Shown here: positions 1-9,153 of the stretch, piece after piece
How the letters are laid out: every line of letters starts with the position of its first letter
Position numbering within the stretch: position 1 is the stretch's first letter
From: Candidatus Omnitrophota bacterium
Lineage (GTDB): Bacteria > Omnitrophota > Gorgyraeia > JAHIPI01
DNA length: 40,929 nt
Assembly (NCBI GenBank): GCA_018894435.1
Contig: JAHIPI010000078.1
Coordinates: forward strand, 1-40,929
Direction of reading: 5' to 3'
Program-made: the position numbers and the translations under genes
The notes under the pieces: model-generated
The model's input: the letters and a program-made list of their open reading frames with translations, nothing else
What the model was told of the DNA's origin: nothing
The model's database searches: none

Positions 1-117
1 GCCGGGCTTTATAAAATAGATATCGCTTATAGAAAAGATCATGATAAGAAGTATGACAAAGCCAACCAAAATAAATATACCGACCTTTACCTCAAATGAC
101 ATCTCTTTAGTATTCAT
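1..117 (-). CDS. mlaD: MlaD-like MCE-domain protein, N-terminal part (runs off window)
   Basis: Hand translation of the minus strand gives a 39-residue N-terminus that runs off the window. It has a short cytoplasmic segment (MNTKEMSFEVKVGIF), a single transmembrane helix at about residues 11-30, and then the start of an MCE domain (IYFIKPG). This is the standard layout of MlaD, the periplasmic substrate-binding partner of the MlaFE ABC transporter that moves phospholipids between the outer and inner membranes. A good ribosome site (AAAGGAG) precedes the ATG. The gene lies 12 bases downstream of mlaF in the same direction, which supports the call. Only the first part is visible, so the MCE fold itself cannot be checked. 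Confidence 0.85.
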   Translation of the reverse strand, partial: MNTKEMSFEVKVGIFILVGFVILLIMIFSISDIYFIKPG

Positions 118-129
118 TTATAACTCCTT

Positions 130-897
130 TTATAATTGTGTCTTGACCGGCTCTTTTTCTGTTATGGGCCCGACCGCCGCACCGGTTATAAATTGTTTTA
201 CTACCGGGTTTTTTGTGTTCTTTATCTCGTCGGGAGTGCCGATTTCTATGATCTTGCCTTCATAAAGCATGGCTATCCTGTCCGCTATCTTATAAGCGCT
301 TACCATATCGTGCGTAACGGCGATAGAAGTTATCTTTAATTTGTCGTGCAAAGTAACTATCAGGTCATTCACGGCATCGCCCATTATTGGGTCGACCCCC
401 GTAGTCGGCTCGTCATACATGATTATTTCGGGATTTACGCATATTGCCCGGGCAAGGCCCACTCTTTTTCTCATGCCGCCCGAAAGTTCTGCGGGCTTCA
501 GATTCTCTATGCCGCCTAAATCTACATGCCCAAGGCATTCCGCCACCCTCTTTTCTATTTGTGAACTGCTGAGGGCCGAATGCTCATACAATGCAAATCC
601 GACATTCTCCCCTACCGTCAATGAGTCAAAAAGCGCCGCCCCCTGAAAGAGCATGCCGAATTTCATCCTGAATTCATTCAGTTCCTTTTCGCTCAAACGC
701 GTGATATCCACGCCGTCTATTATTACCTGCCCGGAATCCGGCTTCATTATGCCTATTATATGTTTAAGAAGGACGCTTTTGCCGGTACCGGAACGGCCGA
801 TGATGACCATCGTCTCGCCTTTTTCGATATTAAGGTTAGTATTATCTAAGACGACGTGGTCTCCGAATGCCTTGCATAAATTTATAATTTCAATCAT
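130..897 (-). CDS. mlaF: MlaF phospholipid-transport ABC ATPase
   Basis: A 255-residue ABC ATPase. Walker A GRSGTGKS is at residues 34-41, the signature LSGGM at 138-142, and Walker B IIMYDEP followed by TTGVDP at 158-170. The TTGVDP form and the MRKRVGLARA segment are typical of MlaF/Ttg2A. It would power the MlaE permease at the inner membrane. An in-frame start seven codons upstream exists, but this ATG is preferred: AAGGTGTG sits at a suitable distance, translation then begins at MIEIINL as in homologues, and it clears the mlaE stop. Gene order clpC-mlaE-mlaF-mlaD suggests co-transcription. Confidence 0.93.
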   Translation of the reverse strand: MIEIINLCKAFGDHVVLDNTNLNIEKGETMVIIGRSGTGKSVLLKHIIGIMKPDSGQVIIDGVDITRLSEKELNEFRMKFGMLFQGAALFDSLTVGENVGFALYEHSALSSSQIEKRVAECLGHVDLGGIENLKPAELSGGMRKRVGLARAICVNPEIIMYDEPTTGVDPIMGDAVNDLIVTLHDKLKITSIAVTHDMVSAYKIADRIAMLYEGKIIEIGTPDEIKNTKNPVVKQFITGAAVGPITEKEPVKTQL

Positions 898-901
898 ATC
901 T

Positions 902-1726
902 TCACACCTTAAACGCAAAATAAAACATGGCCGTGATAAAGCAATCGGCCGCTATTATCATTATGAAACTTATTACTACGGCCTGAGTCGTCGATTTTCC
1001 GACACCTTCGGCGCCGCCTTCGGTCCTCATGCCCTGAAAACATGCCACGATGGCTATTATTATACCAAAGACAACCGATTTTATTAGTCCTGTGAATACA
1101 TCCTTAAAGATAAGCGGCTGATATGTCATCCGCATATACATCCTTGGAGTTATATTAAGCTTAAAAACACCTATTATGTAACCGCCAAATATGCCGATCA
1201 TATCGGCGTATATTGTCAAAAGAGGCAGCATTATAAAAAGCGCCAAGAACCTCGGCACTACAAGATACTTTATGGGATTGGTAGCGAGTGTCTCGAGCGC
1301 ATCTATCTGCTCGGTCACTTTCATGGTTCCCAGTTCCGCCGTAATAGCCGCGCCTACCCTTCCGGCAACGACCAGCGCGGTCAATACGGGCCCCAACTCC
1401 CTGACTATTGAAAGAGAGACCAATGATGCTATATACATTTCGGAGGACATCTTTTGCATCTGGTAAGCGCTTTGGAGAGCAAGTACCATCCCCGTAAAAA
1501 GGCTTGTAAGAAGGACTATCGGCAGGCTATTGACCCCTATCTTATTCATCTGATCTATTACCTGTCTTTTCTTAAGCGGCGGGACAAAAATCCAGTATAT
1601 CGTCTGGGCAAAGAGTATAAACGAGCCTCCGATATAGCCCATTATATCCACAAAGTTTGAGCCCAAAGAATAAGCCCTGCTTTCAATATTGCTCCACGAT
1701 ACCTTCTTATTCAAAGTCGAACCCAT
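902..1726 (-). CDS. mlaE: MlaE ABC permease
   Basis: A 274-residue multi-spanning membrane protein of the MlaE (DUF140) family. Recognisable family segments are LPIVLLTSLFTGMVLALQS near residue 50, RELGPVLTALVVAGRVGAA near 110, and EQIDALETLATNP near 140, followed by several hydrophobic helices. It is the permease of the MlaFEDB lipid transporter in the inner membrane. The ATG overlaps the end of clpC by 20 bases, so the two are translationally linked. Its stop lies five bases before the mlaF start. Length and motifs fit the family with nothing odd. Confidence 0.94.
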   Translation of the reverse strand: MGSTLNKKVSWSNIESRAYSLGSNFVDIMGYIGGSFILFAQTIYWIFVPPLKKRQVIDQMNKIGVNSLPIVLLTSLFTGMVLALQSAYQMQKMSSEMYIASLVSLSIVRELGPVLTALVVAGRVGAAITAELGTMKVTEQIDALETLATNPIKYLVVPRFLALFIMLPLLTIYADMIGIFGGYIIGVFKLNITPRMYMRMTYQPLIFKDVFTGLIKSVVFGIIIAIVACFQGMRTEGGAEGVGKSTTQAVVISFIMIIAADCFITAMFYFAFKV

Positions 1727-4151
1727 CTCCTTTTCTTATGACCTTAATCGCGCTCCCGGATTTAAACTTGCCCGCAATGATATTTTCGGCAAGCGGATCT
1801 TCCAGTAACTTCTGTATTGTCCTTTTAAGCGGCCTTGCTCCGAAGATAGGATCAAAACCTTTCTCTACAAGCAGCACCTTTGCTTCTTCGTTTAAAGTGA
1901 TATCTATATTCTGCTCTTCAAGCCGCTTTTTGACATCCTCGATCTCTATGTCTATTATCTTATGCAGGTCTTCTTTTGTAAGTGAGTGAAATACGACGAT
2001 ATCATCCACCCTGTTCAGGAACTCGGGCTTGAACGTCCTTTTGATTTCATCAAGCAGTTTTCTTTTCATATCTTCGTAACTTGCCTTCTCCGCGCTTTCG
2101 GTTATGAAGCCTACTGATGTCTGTTTTTTTAAGAGCTCCGCGCCTATATTTGAAGTCATGATTATTATTGTATTTTTAAAATCGACGCGCCTGCCGAAAG
2201 AATCGGTCATGCGCCCGTCCTCAAGTACCTGAAGTAGGATATTAAATACATCCGGATGCGCCTTTTCTATTTCGTCAAGAAGCACGACGGCATAGGGCCG
2301 TCTTCTTACCCTTTCCGTCAACTGCCCGCCCTCTTCGTAGCCCACATAACCGGGCGGAGCTCCGACGAGACGGGATACATTAAACTTCTCCATATACTCC
2401 GACATGTCAAGCTGTATTATGGCGTTTTCGTCGCCGAACATATATTCCGCAAGAGCGCGCGCCAAAAGCGTTTTTCCAACACCCGTAGGCCCCATGAATA
2501 CGAAAGAGCCTATCGGCCTCTTTGGGTCTTTTATACCCGCGCGCGATCGCCTTACCGCATGGGCTATTGCCGAAATCGCTTCGGTCTGGCCTACAACGCG
2601 TTTTCTCAGGCCGTCTTCCATCTTCAGAAATTTTTCTGTCTCTTTCTCTTCCAGCCTCACGAGAGGTATGCCTGTCCATTTTGAAACTATAAGAGCGATA
2701 TCTTCTTCGGTGACCTTCGTCTCCGTTTCGGATTTTTTCTGGCTCCAATCCTTCTTTATAGTGACGAGCTTGTCCTTTTCCTTCCTCTCAAGGTCTCTGA
2801 ATTCCGCGGCTTTTTCAAAATCCTGCCTGTCAACGGCTGCTTCTTTTTCCTTTTTAAGGTTATCTATTGCTCCTTCCAGCTCTTTCATGTCCGGCGGAAC
2901 TGTCATTACCGCAAGACGCGCTCTTGAGCCGGCCTCGTCCATCACGTCTATGGCCTTATCCGGCAGGAACCTGCCGCTTATATATCGGTCGGAAAGTCTA
3001 GCAGCCGCTTCCAGCGCATCATCGGTAAATTTTACCCTGTGGTGCGCTTCGTATTTATCGCGCAGCCCCTTCAGTATTTCTATTGTCTCAGCTACGTTCG
3101 GCGGATCCACCATAATCACCTGGAATCTGCGCTCAAGCGCGGCATCTTTCTCAATATATTTTCTGTATTCGTCAAGCGTGGTGGCGCCTATGCATTGTAT
3201 CTCCCCTCTCGAAAGCGCCGGTTTCAAGATATTGGATGCGTCTATGGCCCCTTCCGCGCCGCCGGCGCCGACAAGAGTATGAAGTTCGTCAATAAATATT
3301 ATAAGGTCTTCCGCGCGTTTTATTTCGTCCATAACGGCTTTTATTCTCTCTTCAAATTGGCCGCGATATTTTGTGCCGGCAACCATAAGGGCAAGGTCCA
3401 GTATAAGGATGCGTTTATTTCTCAGCGTCTCGGGCACATCACTGGAAATGATGCTCTGCGCCAATCCTTCCACTATCGCCGTCTTTCCTACACCGGCTTC
3501 TCCCAAAAGGACGGGATTATTCTTTGTACGCCTGCTCAAAATCTGCACAACCCTTTCTATCTCGTTCTTCCTGCCTATTACGGGGTCAAGCTTGTTCTGT
3601 TTGGCAAGTTCGGTAAGGTCGCGCGCAAAGGCATCCAGCGCCGGCGATTTTCTTACGCCTCCGCGGCCCATTGCCAGCTTGTTGGGAGCTATTCCAAAAT
3701 CCGGAGTCGCTGAACCAAGCAATCTCATCACTTCATTACGTACTTTATTGAGGTCGAGCCCCAAATTTATCAGGACTTGCGAAGCAACGCCTTCCCCCTC
3801 CCTCAATAACCCAAGGAGAAGATGCTCTGTCCCCACATAATTATGTCCGAGGGAAACGGCTTCGTCCATAGCGAGTTCCATTACCTTCTTCGCCTTAGGA
3901 GTAAAAGGAATATCGCCGGATATAACGGTACTCGGGCCGGTCTGGACAAGCTTCTCTACTTCTATTCTTATCTTCTCCGAACTGAGGCCTAAATTCTCCA
4001 ACACTGCCGCGGCAACGCCTTCGCCCTCTCTTACCAGCCCCAAAAGTATATGCTCTGTGCCTATATAATCATGATTAAACCTTTTGGCTTCTTCTTTAGC
4101 CAAAAGGATCACCTTTCTTGCCCTTTCCGTGAATCTATTGAACATCGCCAT
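1707..4151 (-). CDS. clpC: ClpC AAA+ protease chaperone
   Basis: An 814-residue ClpC. It has two Clp-N repeats (about 1-150), a first AAA+ domain with Walker A GEAGVGKT at 217-224 and Walker B IIFIDELH at 284-291, and a UVR/coiled middle segment at about 425-470. The second AAA+ domain has GPTGVGKT at 554-561 and VVLLDEIE near 623. It unfolds substrates for ClpP, and in Firmicutes it captures proteins marked with phosphoarginine by McsB. A strong site (GGAGGT) sits nine bases before the first of two close ATGs. It follows mcsA-mcsB directly, as in Gram-positives. No clpP and no ctsR lie in this window. Confidence 0.96.
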   Translation of the reverse strand: MAMFNRFTERARKVILLAKEEAKRFNHDYIGTEHILLGLVREGEGVAAAVLENLGLSSEKIRIEVEKLVQTGPSTVISGDIPFTPKAKKVMELAMDEAVSLGHNYVGTEHLLLGLLREGEGVASQVLINLGLDLNKVRNEVMRLLGSATPDFGIAPNKLAMGRGGVRKSPALDAFARDLTELAKQNKLDPVIGRKNEIERVVQILSRRTKNNPVLLGEAGVGKTAIVEGLAQSIISSDVPETLRNKRILILDLALMVAGTKYRGQFEERIKAVMDEIKRAEDLIIFIDELHTLVGAGGAEGAIDASNILKPALSRGEIQCIGATTLDEYRKYIEKDAALERRFQVIMVDPPNVAETIEILKGLRDKYEAHHRVKFTDDALEAAARLSDRYISGRFLPDKAIDVMDEAGSRARLAVMTVPPDMKELEGAIDNLKKEKEAAVDRQDFEKAAEFRDLERKEKDKLVTIKKDWSQKKSETETKVTEEDIALIVSKWTGIPLVRLEEKETEKFLKMEDGLRKRVVGQTEAISAIAHAVRRSRAGIKDPKRPIGSFVFMGPTGVGKTLLARALAEYMFGDENAIIQLDMSEYMEKFNVSRLVGAPPGYVGYEEGGQLTERVRRRPYAVVLLDEIEKAHPDVFNILLQVLEDGRMTDSFGRRVDFKNTIIIMTSNIGAELLKKQTSVGFITESAEKASYEDMKRKLLDEIKRTFKPEFLNRVDDIVVFHSLTKEDLHKIIDIEIEDVKKRLEEQNIDITLNEEAKVLLVEKGFDPIFGARPLKRTIQKLLEDPLAENIIAGKFKSGSAIKVIRKGDGFDFE

Positions 4152-4172
4152 TTTTTAACTACCTCCGCAACG

Positions 4173-5225
4173 TTACGTAACCTTGAGTTTCTCTCTTATT
4201 AAATCCGCCCTCTTCATATCCCTCTCTGAGGAAGAAAGTTTCTTGCCTTCCAATTTCTGAAGGTGCGCCGGCTGTGTAAATATAAAAAGTTCATTAAGTA
4301 TCTTTCTGTCTATATCGGTTATTATGCTGATATCTACCCCGAGCCTTATAAGCGAAAGCAGCCTTATGGTCTCGTCGCTGGTAATAATCCTCGCGCTCTT
4401 CAATGTCCCGTAGGCCCTCCATATCCTATCGTATACCGATGCCCTGCTATTAGTCAGAAGGTAGTCTCTTGCGCTTTTTTCTCTCCCTATTACCTGATTG
4501 ATCAATTTTTCTATATTATCTATTATATCTTCTTCCGAGCGACCCAGAGTAACCTGGTTTGATATTTGAAAGAAATTACCGCTGGCCTCACTGCCTTCAC
4601 CGTAAAGGCCTCTTGCGGTAATACCGAGTTTTATTACTGCCTGCAGCACCTTGCCTATCTGATTGGTTATCACCAGGGCCGGAAGATGCATCATAACCGA
4701 ACTCCTCATGCCCGTTCCTATATTTGTAGGGCAGGCGGTGAGATACCCCCACCTTTCCGTATAACAGTAATCGAGTTTGGTTGCCAGATCATTGTCAAAA
4801 GCGTCAATTATGCGCCATGTATCCGCCACATTAAATCCTGATTGTATGGCCTGAGCCCTTATATGGTCTTCCTCATTTATCATAACCGAGATTATTTCTC
4901 TCTCATCTACCGCGAGCGCTTTGGATTCGTCGGCTAGTGCGTGTTCCCTGCTCATAAGATGCCTTTCGATAAGAAATAATCTGTCAACCTCGTCCAAATC
5001 TGTTATCCTGACAAACAAAGCGTTTTTCATATCTTTAGAATTAGTTATAGCGTCCTTTGCTTGCGAAAGGATTTCCATCCTTTCTTTTTTTCCCGACCAT
5101 TGGCAGAAGGGATGGTCCTTGATATTCCTGGCTATGCGGACTCTGCTTGATATTACTATATCGGCATTAGGCCCTGTGCCTTTCAGCCATTCACCCGGTT
5201 TATTGACCAGATCATTTATATTCAT
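4173..5225 (-). CDS. mcsB: McsB protein-arginine kinase
   Basis: A 350-residue ATP:guanido phosphotransferase of the McsB type. It shows the phosphagen-kinase signature SSRVRIARN near residue 26, an acidic NEED motif near 117-120, CPTNIGTGMRSS with Cys165, and the GEGSEASGNFFQISNQ loop near 209-224. The catalytic core is intact. McsB phosphorylates arginines on proteins, marking them for ClpC. The ATG overlaps the mcsA stop (ATGA). Activity normally requires McsA, which is encoded immediately upstream. The C-terminal domain continues through to about residue 350, so this is a full-length protein. Confidence 0.95.
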   Translation of the reverse strand: MNINDLVNKPGEWLKGTGPNADIVISSRVRIARNIKDHPFCQWSGKKERMEILSQAKDAITNSKDMKNALFVRITDLDEVDRLFLIERHLMSREHALADESKALAVDEREIISVMINEEDHIRAQAIQSGFNVADTWRIIDAFDNDLATKLDYCYTERWGYLTACPTNIGTGMRSSVMMHLPALVITNQIGKVLQAVIKLGITARGLYGEGSEASGNFFQISNQVTLGRSEEDIIDNIEKLINQVIGREKSARDYLLTNSRASVYDRIWRAYGTLKSARIITSDETIRLLSLIRLGVDISIITDIDRKILNELFIFTQPAHLQKLEGKKLSSSERDMKRADLIREKLKVT

Positions 5226-5725
5226 TTTTTACCTTCTTCGCGTTCGTACTTTTTGATCTCGTCCCTCAGCTGTGCGGCTTCCTCAAACTCCTCAAGTTCT
5301 ATTGCGCGTTTTAAACGCCGCTTTAATTGCTCAACATCGACCTTTCTGCTTTTCGTAAGTTTGCCTTTCTTGCCGGGGGCCTTCCCCAGATGGATCTCCG
5401 AGCCGTGGATCCTCTTTAATAAAGGCGCCAAATATGTCTTGAATGTTTCATAGCATTGGCCGCAGCCTAATCTTCCTATCTTTTTAAAATCAGTGTAGGT
5501 CATACCGCAGGAAGAACATTTGACTTTTTTATCTTTCATCGTCTCTACGGGAGTGTCTAAATTGGCGAGGCCCGCCAATAGATCGGCAAGGCCGAAATGT
5601 TCCTCCATCTCCGCGCCTTTCTTTTTGGCGCATTCCTCGCAAAGATGAAGTTTAGTCATCTGTTCATTTATAATCTCTGTAAGATGGACTGTCGCTTCAT
5701 TCTTGCCGCAGATATCACAAAGCAT
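5222..5725 (-). CDS. mcsA: McsA zinc-binding activator of McsB, with UVR domain
   Basis: A 167-residue protein with four CxxC pairs (C3/C6, C29/C32, C70/C73, C88/C91), forming two zinc-binding modules, and a C-terminal UVR motif (about 133-165, rich in Glu/Leu/Arg). This is the standard McsA plan. It activates McsB and links it to ClpC. It overlaps mcsB by four bases and lies 20 bases downstream of a HAMP membrane protein gene. In Firmicutes the repressor gene ctsR precedes mcsA; here it does not. Confidence 0.94.
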   Translation of the reverse strand: MLCDICGKNEATVHLTEIINEQMTKLHLCEECAKKKGAEMEEHFGLADLLAGLANLDTPVETMKDKKVKCSSCGMTYTDFKKIGRLGCGQCYETFKTYLAPLLKRIHGSEIHLGKAPGKKGKLTKSRKVDVEQLKRRLKRAIELEEFEEAAQLRDEIKKYEREEGKK

Positions 5726-5745
5726 TATATATCTTCTCCTCTAGG

Positions 5746-6345
5746 TTACTCTTCCTGTTTTCTATTCTTCATCTCAATCGCTAACTTGTCTATCTCTTTG
5801 ACCTGTTCGGAAAGCTTATCTATATCTACGCTCTCACCTTTAAGGCCGGTATGCAGCTGCGCTATCTTCATTCTAACCTGGTCTATGAGGCGCATATCCT
5901 GATACATCCTGTCTTTTAGCGCGTGGACCATATGATTAAAGGCATCCGCCAGTCCGCGCAATTGGTCTCTTTTTCTTATCTGAACCGTATCTATATGGTT
6001 TTCCACTCCTATTAAATTCATGTTTTTGGCTATGCGGTACATCGGACCCGCCACTTTGTGAGAGCTGTAAATGCCCAGGCCAAAAAGTAAAAGCGACACT
6101 AGGACTATAGTTATGGGAATGCCTATCAAAAACTGGTTCTGTATTGAGTCTATATAGGCCTTCGGCAGCGCATCTTCGCCTACTATCTGATGAAATAGGT
6201 CCAGGTGCACTTTGTTTATGTACCACAAGGATAATCCGAAAACCAATATTACCAAACCTACGCAAACAATAAGCAGCCAGCTGTAAGAAAGCTGTATTTC
6301 CTTATTGATAAGATACTTCCGGCGCGCGTGGATCTTTGGCTTCAT
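5746..6345 (-). CDS. Two-TM HAMP-domain membrane protein without an output domain
   Basis: A 199-residue protein with a basic N-terminus, transmembrane helices at about residues 22-45 and 72-95, a short extracytoplasmic loop, then a HAMP-like segment starting SSHKVAGPMYRI and a C-terminal coiled coil. There is no methyl-accepting, kinase or phosphatase domain. The segment after helix 2 resembles the second HAMP protein at 11248-11745 (SHRIAGPLYKI), so the two are paralogues. It sits just upstream of mcsA with a good ribosome site (AGGAGGG). A role in signalling envelope state to the McsAB-ClpC genes is only a guess from position. Confidence 0.8.
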   Translation of the reverse strand: MKPKIHARRKYLINKEIQLSYSWLLIVCVGLVILVFGLSLWYINKVHLDLFHQIVGEDALPKAYIDSIQNQFLIGIPITIVLVSLLLFGLGIYSSHKVAGPMYRIAKNMNLIGVENHIDTVQIRKRDQLRGLADAFNHMVHALKDRMYQDMRLIDQVRMKIAQLHTGLKGESVDIDKLSEQVKEIDKLAIEMKNRKQEE

Positions 6346-6381
6346 TTTGCGTCCCTCCTTTTAAGGTTTATGCTGCTACTT

Positions 6382-7254
6382 TCAATATTTCGTTCCGTCT
6401 TTTTTGGTCAGCTTACGAAATTCGTCCATAAGTTTTGCCGTCACCTTGCCCGGCGCTCCGCTGCCGATGACCCTATTGTCGATCTTGATGACGGGTATTA
6501 TTTCGGCTGCGGTCCCGGTAAGGAAGCATTCTTCGGCATTAAATAAACTGTGCCTTGTCATCACCTTTTCGGAGAACCTCATCGACTTTGCCTGCGCTAT
6601 ACCTATGACAGCATCTCTGGTTACTCCTTCCAGCGCGCCCAGATAAGTCGGAGGCGTGAGAAGCTCTCCGTTTTTTACTATGAAGATATTGTCACCTGTG
6701 CATTCCAAAACATACCCATCCGAGTTCAGCATGATCGCCTCTTCAAAACCCGCATTGGCCGCCTCTATCTTTGCGAGGATGTTATTCAGGTAATTGAGAG
6801 ACTTGACCTTTGGATTGAGAGCCTCCGGTATATTCCGCCTCGTCGGTACGGTTATTATCTCGAGCCCGTTTTTGTAATATTTATCAGGGTAGAGAACTAT
6901 ATTATCCGTAATAACGACGACAGTCGGCCTTTTACATTTTCTCGGGTCGAGCCCAAGGTCGCCTGGGCCACGGGTTACGATAAGCCTTATATATGCGTTA
7001 TCCATATGATTCTTTTTCAGCGTGGCTATAACCGCATCCTGCATTTCCTTCTTCGAAAGCGGGATATCAAGCATAATGGTCTTGGCTGAGGCGTATAATC
7101 TGTTTATGTGTTCATCCAGTTTAAATACTCGGCGATTATACGATCTTATCCCCTCAAAGACGCCGTCCCCGTAAAGAAGCCCGTGGTCAAAGACCGATAT
7201 CTTAGCATCTTCTTTTTCATAAAATTTTCCGTCTATGTAGACTTTAAGGCCCAT
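6382..7254 (-). CDS. ilvE: Class IV aminotransferase, probably branched-chain (IlvE)
   Basis: A 290-residue fold-type IV PLP enzyme. Family features are FDHGLLYGDGVFEGIRSY near residue 22, the PLP lysine in KSLNYLNN, ECTGDNIF, and GVTRDAVI, all typical of short IlvE proteins. It would transfer amino groups between glutamate and branched-chain 2-oxo acids. The D-alanine aminotransferase and aminodeoxychorismate lyase branches share parts of this pattern but usually lack EGIR. The start is set at the ATG with AGGAGGG seven bases upstream. An open extension of 26 codons upstream would overlap lolD and is not supported. Confidence 0.85.
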   Translation of the reverse strand: MGLKVYIDGKFYEKEDAKISVFDHGLLYGDGVFEGIRSYNRRVFKLDEHINRLYASAKTIMLDIPLSKKEMQDAVIATLKKNHMDNAYIRLIVTRGPGDLGLDPRKCKRPTVVVITDNIVLYPDKYYKNGLEIITVPTRRNIPEALNPKVKSLNYLNNILAKIEAANAGFEEAIMLNSDGYVLECTGDNIFIVKNGELLTPPTYLGALEGVTRDAVIGIAQAKSMRFSEKVMTRHSLFNAEECFLTGTAAEIIPVIKIDNRVIGSGAPGKVTAKLMDEFRKLTKKDGTKY

Positions 7255-7298
7255 CGTGCCCTCCTGGAGGTTTATTAGTGAAATATTATACCATATTT

Positions 7299-7976
7299 TC
7301 AGACCAACAGCCCATCTTTTATTCCAAGGCACCTGTCCGCGCTGGCGGCAAAGCCTGCCTCGTGCGTAACCACAGCCAATGTCAGGCCGTTCTCTTTGCT
7401 TATGCCGAATAAGAGCTCATATATAGCCCGGCTATTTTTTGAATCGAGATTCCCCGTGGGCTCATCGCAAAATAAGACCTTCGGCGAATTTATAAGCGAG
7501 CGCGCTATCGCCACGCGCTGCTGCTCTCCGCCCGACATCTCTCCGGGCCTGTGATTAAGCCGCATGGAAAGGCCTACCTTGGCCAAAAGTTCCTCTGCCT
7601 TTTTCTTTGCGGCCACTCTCACGCACTTCGGGTGCATCAATGCCGGCAGCATTACATTTTCGGCCGCTGTAAATTCCGGAAGTAAATGGTAAAACTGAAA
7701 AATAAAACCTATTTTCTCATTACGTATGACAGCGCGTTTTTTATCGGACAATCTATATATATTTTCTCCGCCTAATATGACCTCGCCCTTATCCGGTTTT
7801 TCAAAACCGGCGAGGATATTGAGAAGCGTGGACTTGCCGGTGCCCGAAGGGCCTGTTATAAAAAGGCTTTCGCCGTTTTTTATAAATATATCTGCGCCTT
7901 TTACGGCATCTATCCTGTTTTTGCCGTTATAAAAGCTCTTCCGCAGGTCTTTGGCGCGAACCATAAGGTCATTCAT
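7299..7976 (-). CDS. lolD: LolD lipoprotein-release ABC ATPase
   Basis: A 225-residue ABC ATPase of the LolD/MacB class. It has Walker A GPSGTGKS, the Q-loop stretch FIFQFYHLLPEFTAAENV, signature MSGGEQQRVAIARSL, and Walker B VLFCDEPTGNLD. With LolC it extracts outer-membrane lipoproteins from the inner membrane. The chosen ATG overlaps the end of lolC by eight bases; eight more in-frame codons upstream lie inside lolC. The FQFYHLLPEF string is characteristic of LolD and separates it from FtsE. Confidence 0.92.
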   Translation of the reverse strand: MNDLMVRAKDLRKSFYNGKNRIDAVKGADIFIKNGESLFITGPSGTGKSTLLNILAGFEKPDKGEVILGGENIYRLSDKKRAVIRNEKIGFIFQFYHLLPEFTAAENVMLPALMHPKCVRVAAKKKAEELLAKVGLSMRLNHRPGEMSGGEQQRVAIARSLINSPKVLFCDEPTGNLDSKNSRAIYELLFGISKENGLTLAVVTHEAGFAASADRCLGIKDGLLV

Positions 7977-9153
7977 ACCTAAGCGCCTCAACCACCTCAA
8001 GCCGCGCGGCCTGCAATGACGGATAAACCGTCGCGGCGAGGCTTAAAAGAATCGCGGCTACGGCTATCATCGCCGGCTCATGCCAATTTATGCTCACGGG
8101 AAGCGCATCTATATAATAAACATCGCTAGGCAGTTTTATCAGCTTGTATGCTTTTTGAAGCCAGACTATTAAAAGCCCTGCCGCCGAGCCTAAAATAGTA
8201 CCTATCAATCCCACCAGAAAACCTTCTATCCTGAATACCGACATGACATCAGCGTTTGAGGCGCCTATCGCTTTTAGTATGCCGATGTCTTTTGTTTTTT
8301 CCATCACCCTCATAATCAGCATGCTTGCGATATTGAAGCAAGCCACCAAAACTATAAGGGCAAGGAGCGCAAACATGACTATCTTTTCCAAGAGAAGGGC
8401 GCCGAATAAATTTTTGTTCAGATCCATCCAATTGCGCACGAAATAGGGATAACGCAGCTTTGACGCGATCTCTTTTTTTACCGCATCCGCCTTAAGCACA
8501 TCTTTTATTCTGACGGTCACAGCGGTCACCGCGCTTTTTGTATCGAATAATTTTTGAGCGGCGGCCAGATTTACAAAGGCATTATTCACATCAAAACTAT
8601 ATAAACCCGTATTAAAAATACCGGCGACTTCAAAAGACTGCGGCTTGCCTGATACAGCGGATACCAAAGAGACTTCGTCGCCCGGCTTAAGCCCCATTTC
8701 TCTTGCGAGTTCATTTCCTATCAAAATGCCGCCCGCGCCTAAGACCGGAGCAGGGCCTTCTACGTATTTTTTTATATTTGTAACGCGCTGTTCGGTATCT
8801 TCATCAATACCGTTCAATATGGCGCCTGTAAAGTTATCGCCGTATTTTAAAAGGACCTGGCCTGCGACAAAAGCGGATGAACCTGTCACTTCTTTAGTTT
8901 CGGAGAGGACCTTTTTAACCGCCGGATCCGAAGGATTTATACCACCTTCCTTTTCGATAAATATGTGCGGTGTCGTTCCTATGATCCTCTCTTTAAGTTC
9001 ACTATTAAACCCGCTCATTACAGCTATAACGATTATGAGCGCAGCCACGCCGACTGCCACCCCTAAAACAGATATAAGGCTTATCACCGAGATAAAACTC
9101 TCTCTGCTGCGCGTATTAAAATATCTTAGCGCGACGAAAAAGTGCCAGTTCAT
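7969..9153 (-). CDS. lolC: LolC/LolE lipoprotein-release ABC permease
   Basis: A 394-residue FtsX-like permease. It begins NWHFFVALRYFNTRSRESFIS, with a first transmembrane helix at about 20-48 and a long periplasmic domain to about residue 255. Three more helices follow near 260-290, 315-340 and 365-385. This matches LolC/LolE/LolF proteins. There is only one permease gene here, so the complex may be a homodimer, as in lineages with a single LolF/LolCE-type subunit. The start has AGGAAGGAG upstream and overlaps the lysS stop by four bases (ATGA). Confidence 0.92.
   Translation of the reverse strand: MNWHFFVALRYFNTRSRESFISVISLISVLGVAVGVAALIIVIAVMSGFNSELKERIIGTTPHIFIEKEGGINPSDPAVKKVLSETKEVTGSSAFVAGQVLLKYGDNFTGAILNGIDEDTEQRVTNIKKYVEGPAPVLGAGGILIGNELAREMGLKPGDEVSLVSAVSGKPQSFEVAGIFNTGLYSFDVNNAFVNLAAAQKLFDTKSAVTAVTVRIKDVLKADAVKKEIASKLRYPYFVRNWMDLNKNLFGALLLEKIVMFALLALIVLVACFNIASMLIMRVMEKTKDIGILKAIGASNADVMSVFRIEGFLVGLIGTILGSAAGLLIVWLQKAYKLIKLPSDVYYIDALPVSINWHEPAMIAVAAILLSLAATVYPSLQAARLEVVEALRYE

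Noticed and set aside
2404-3282. 292-codon plus-strand frame
   Set aside because: A shadow of clpC; serine/leucine-rich composition with no family features.
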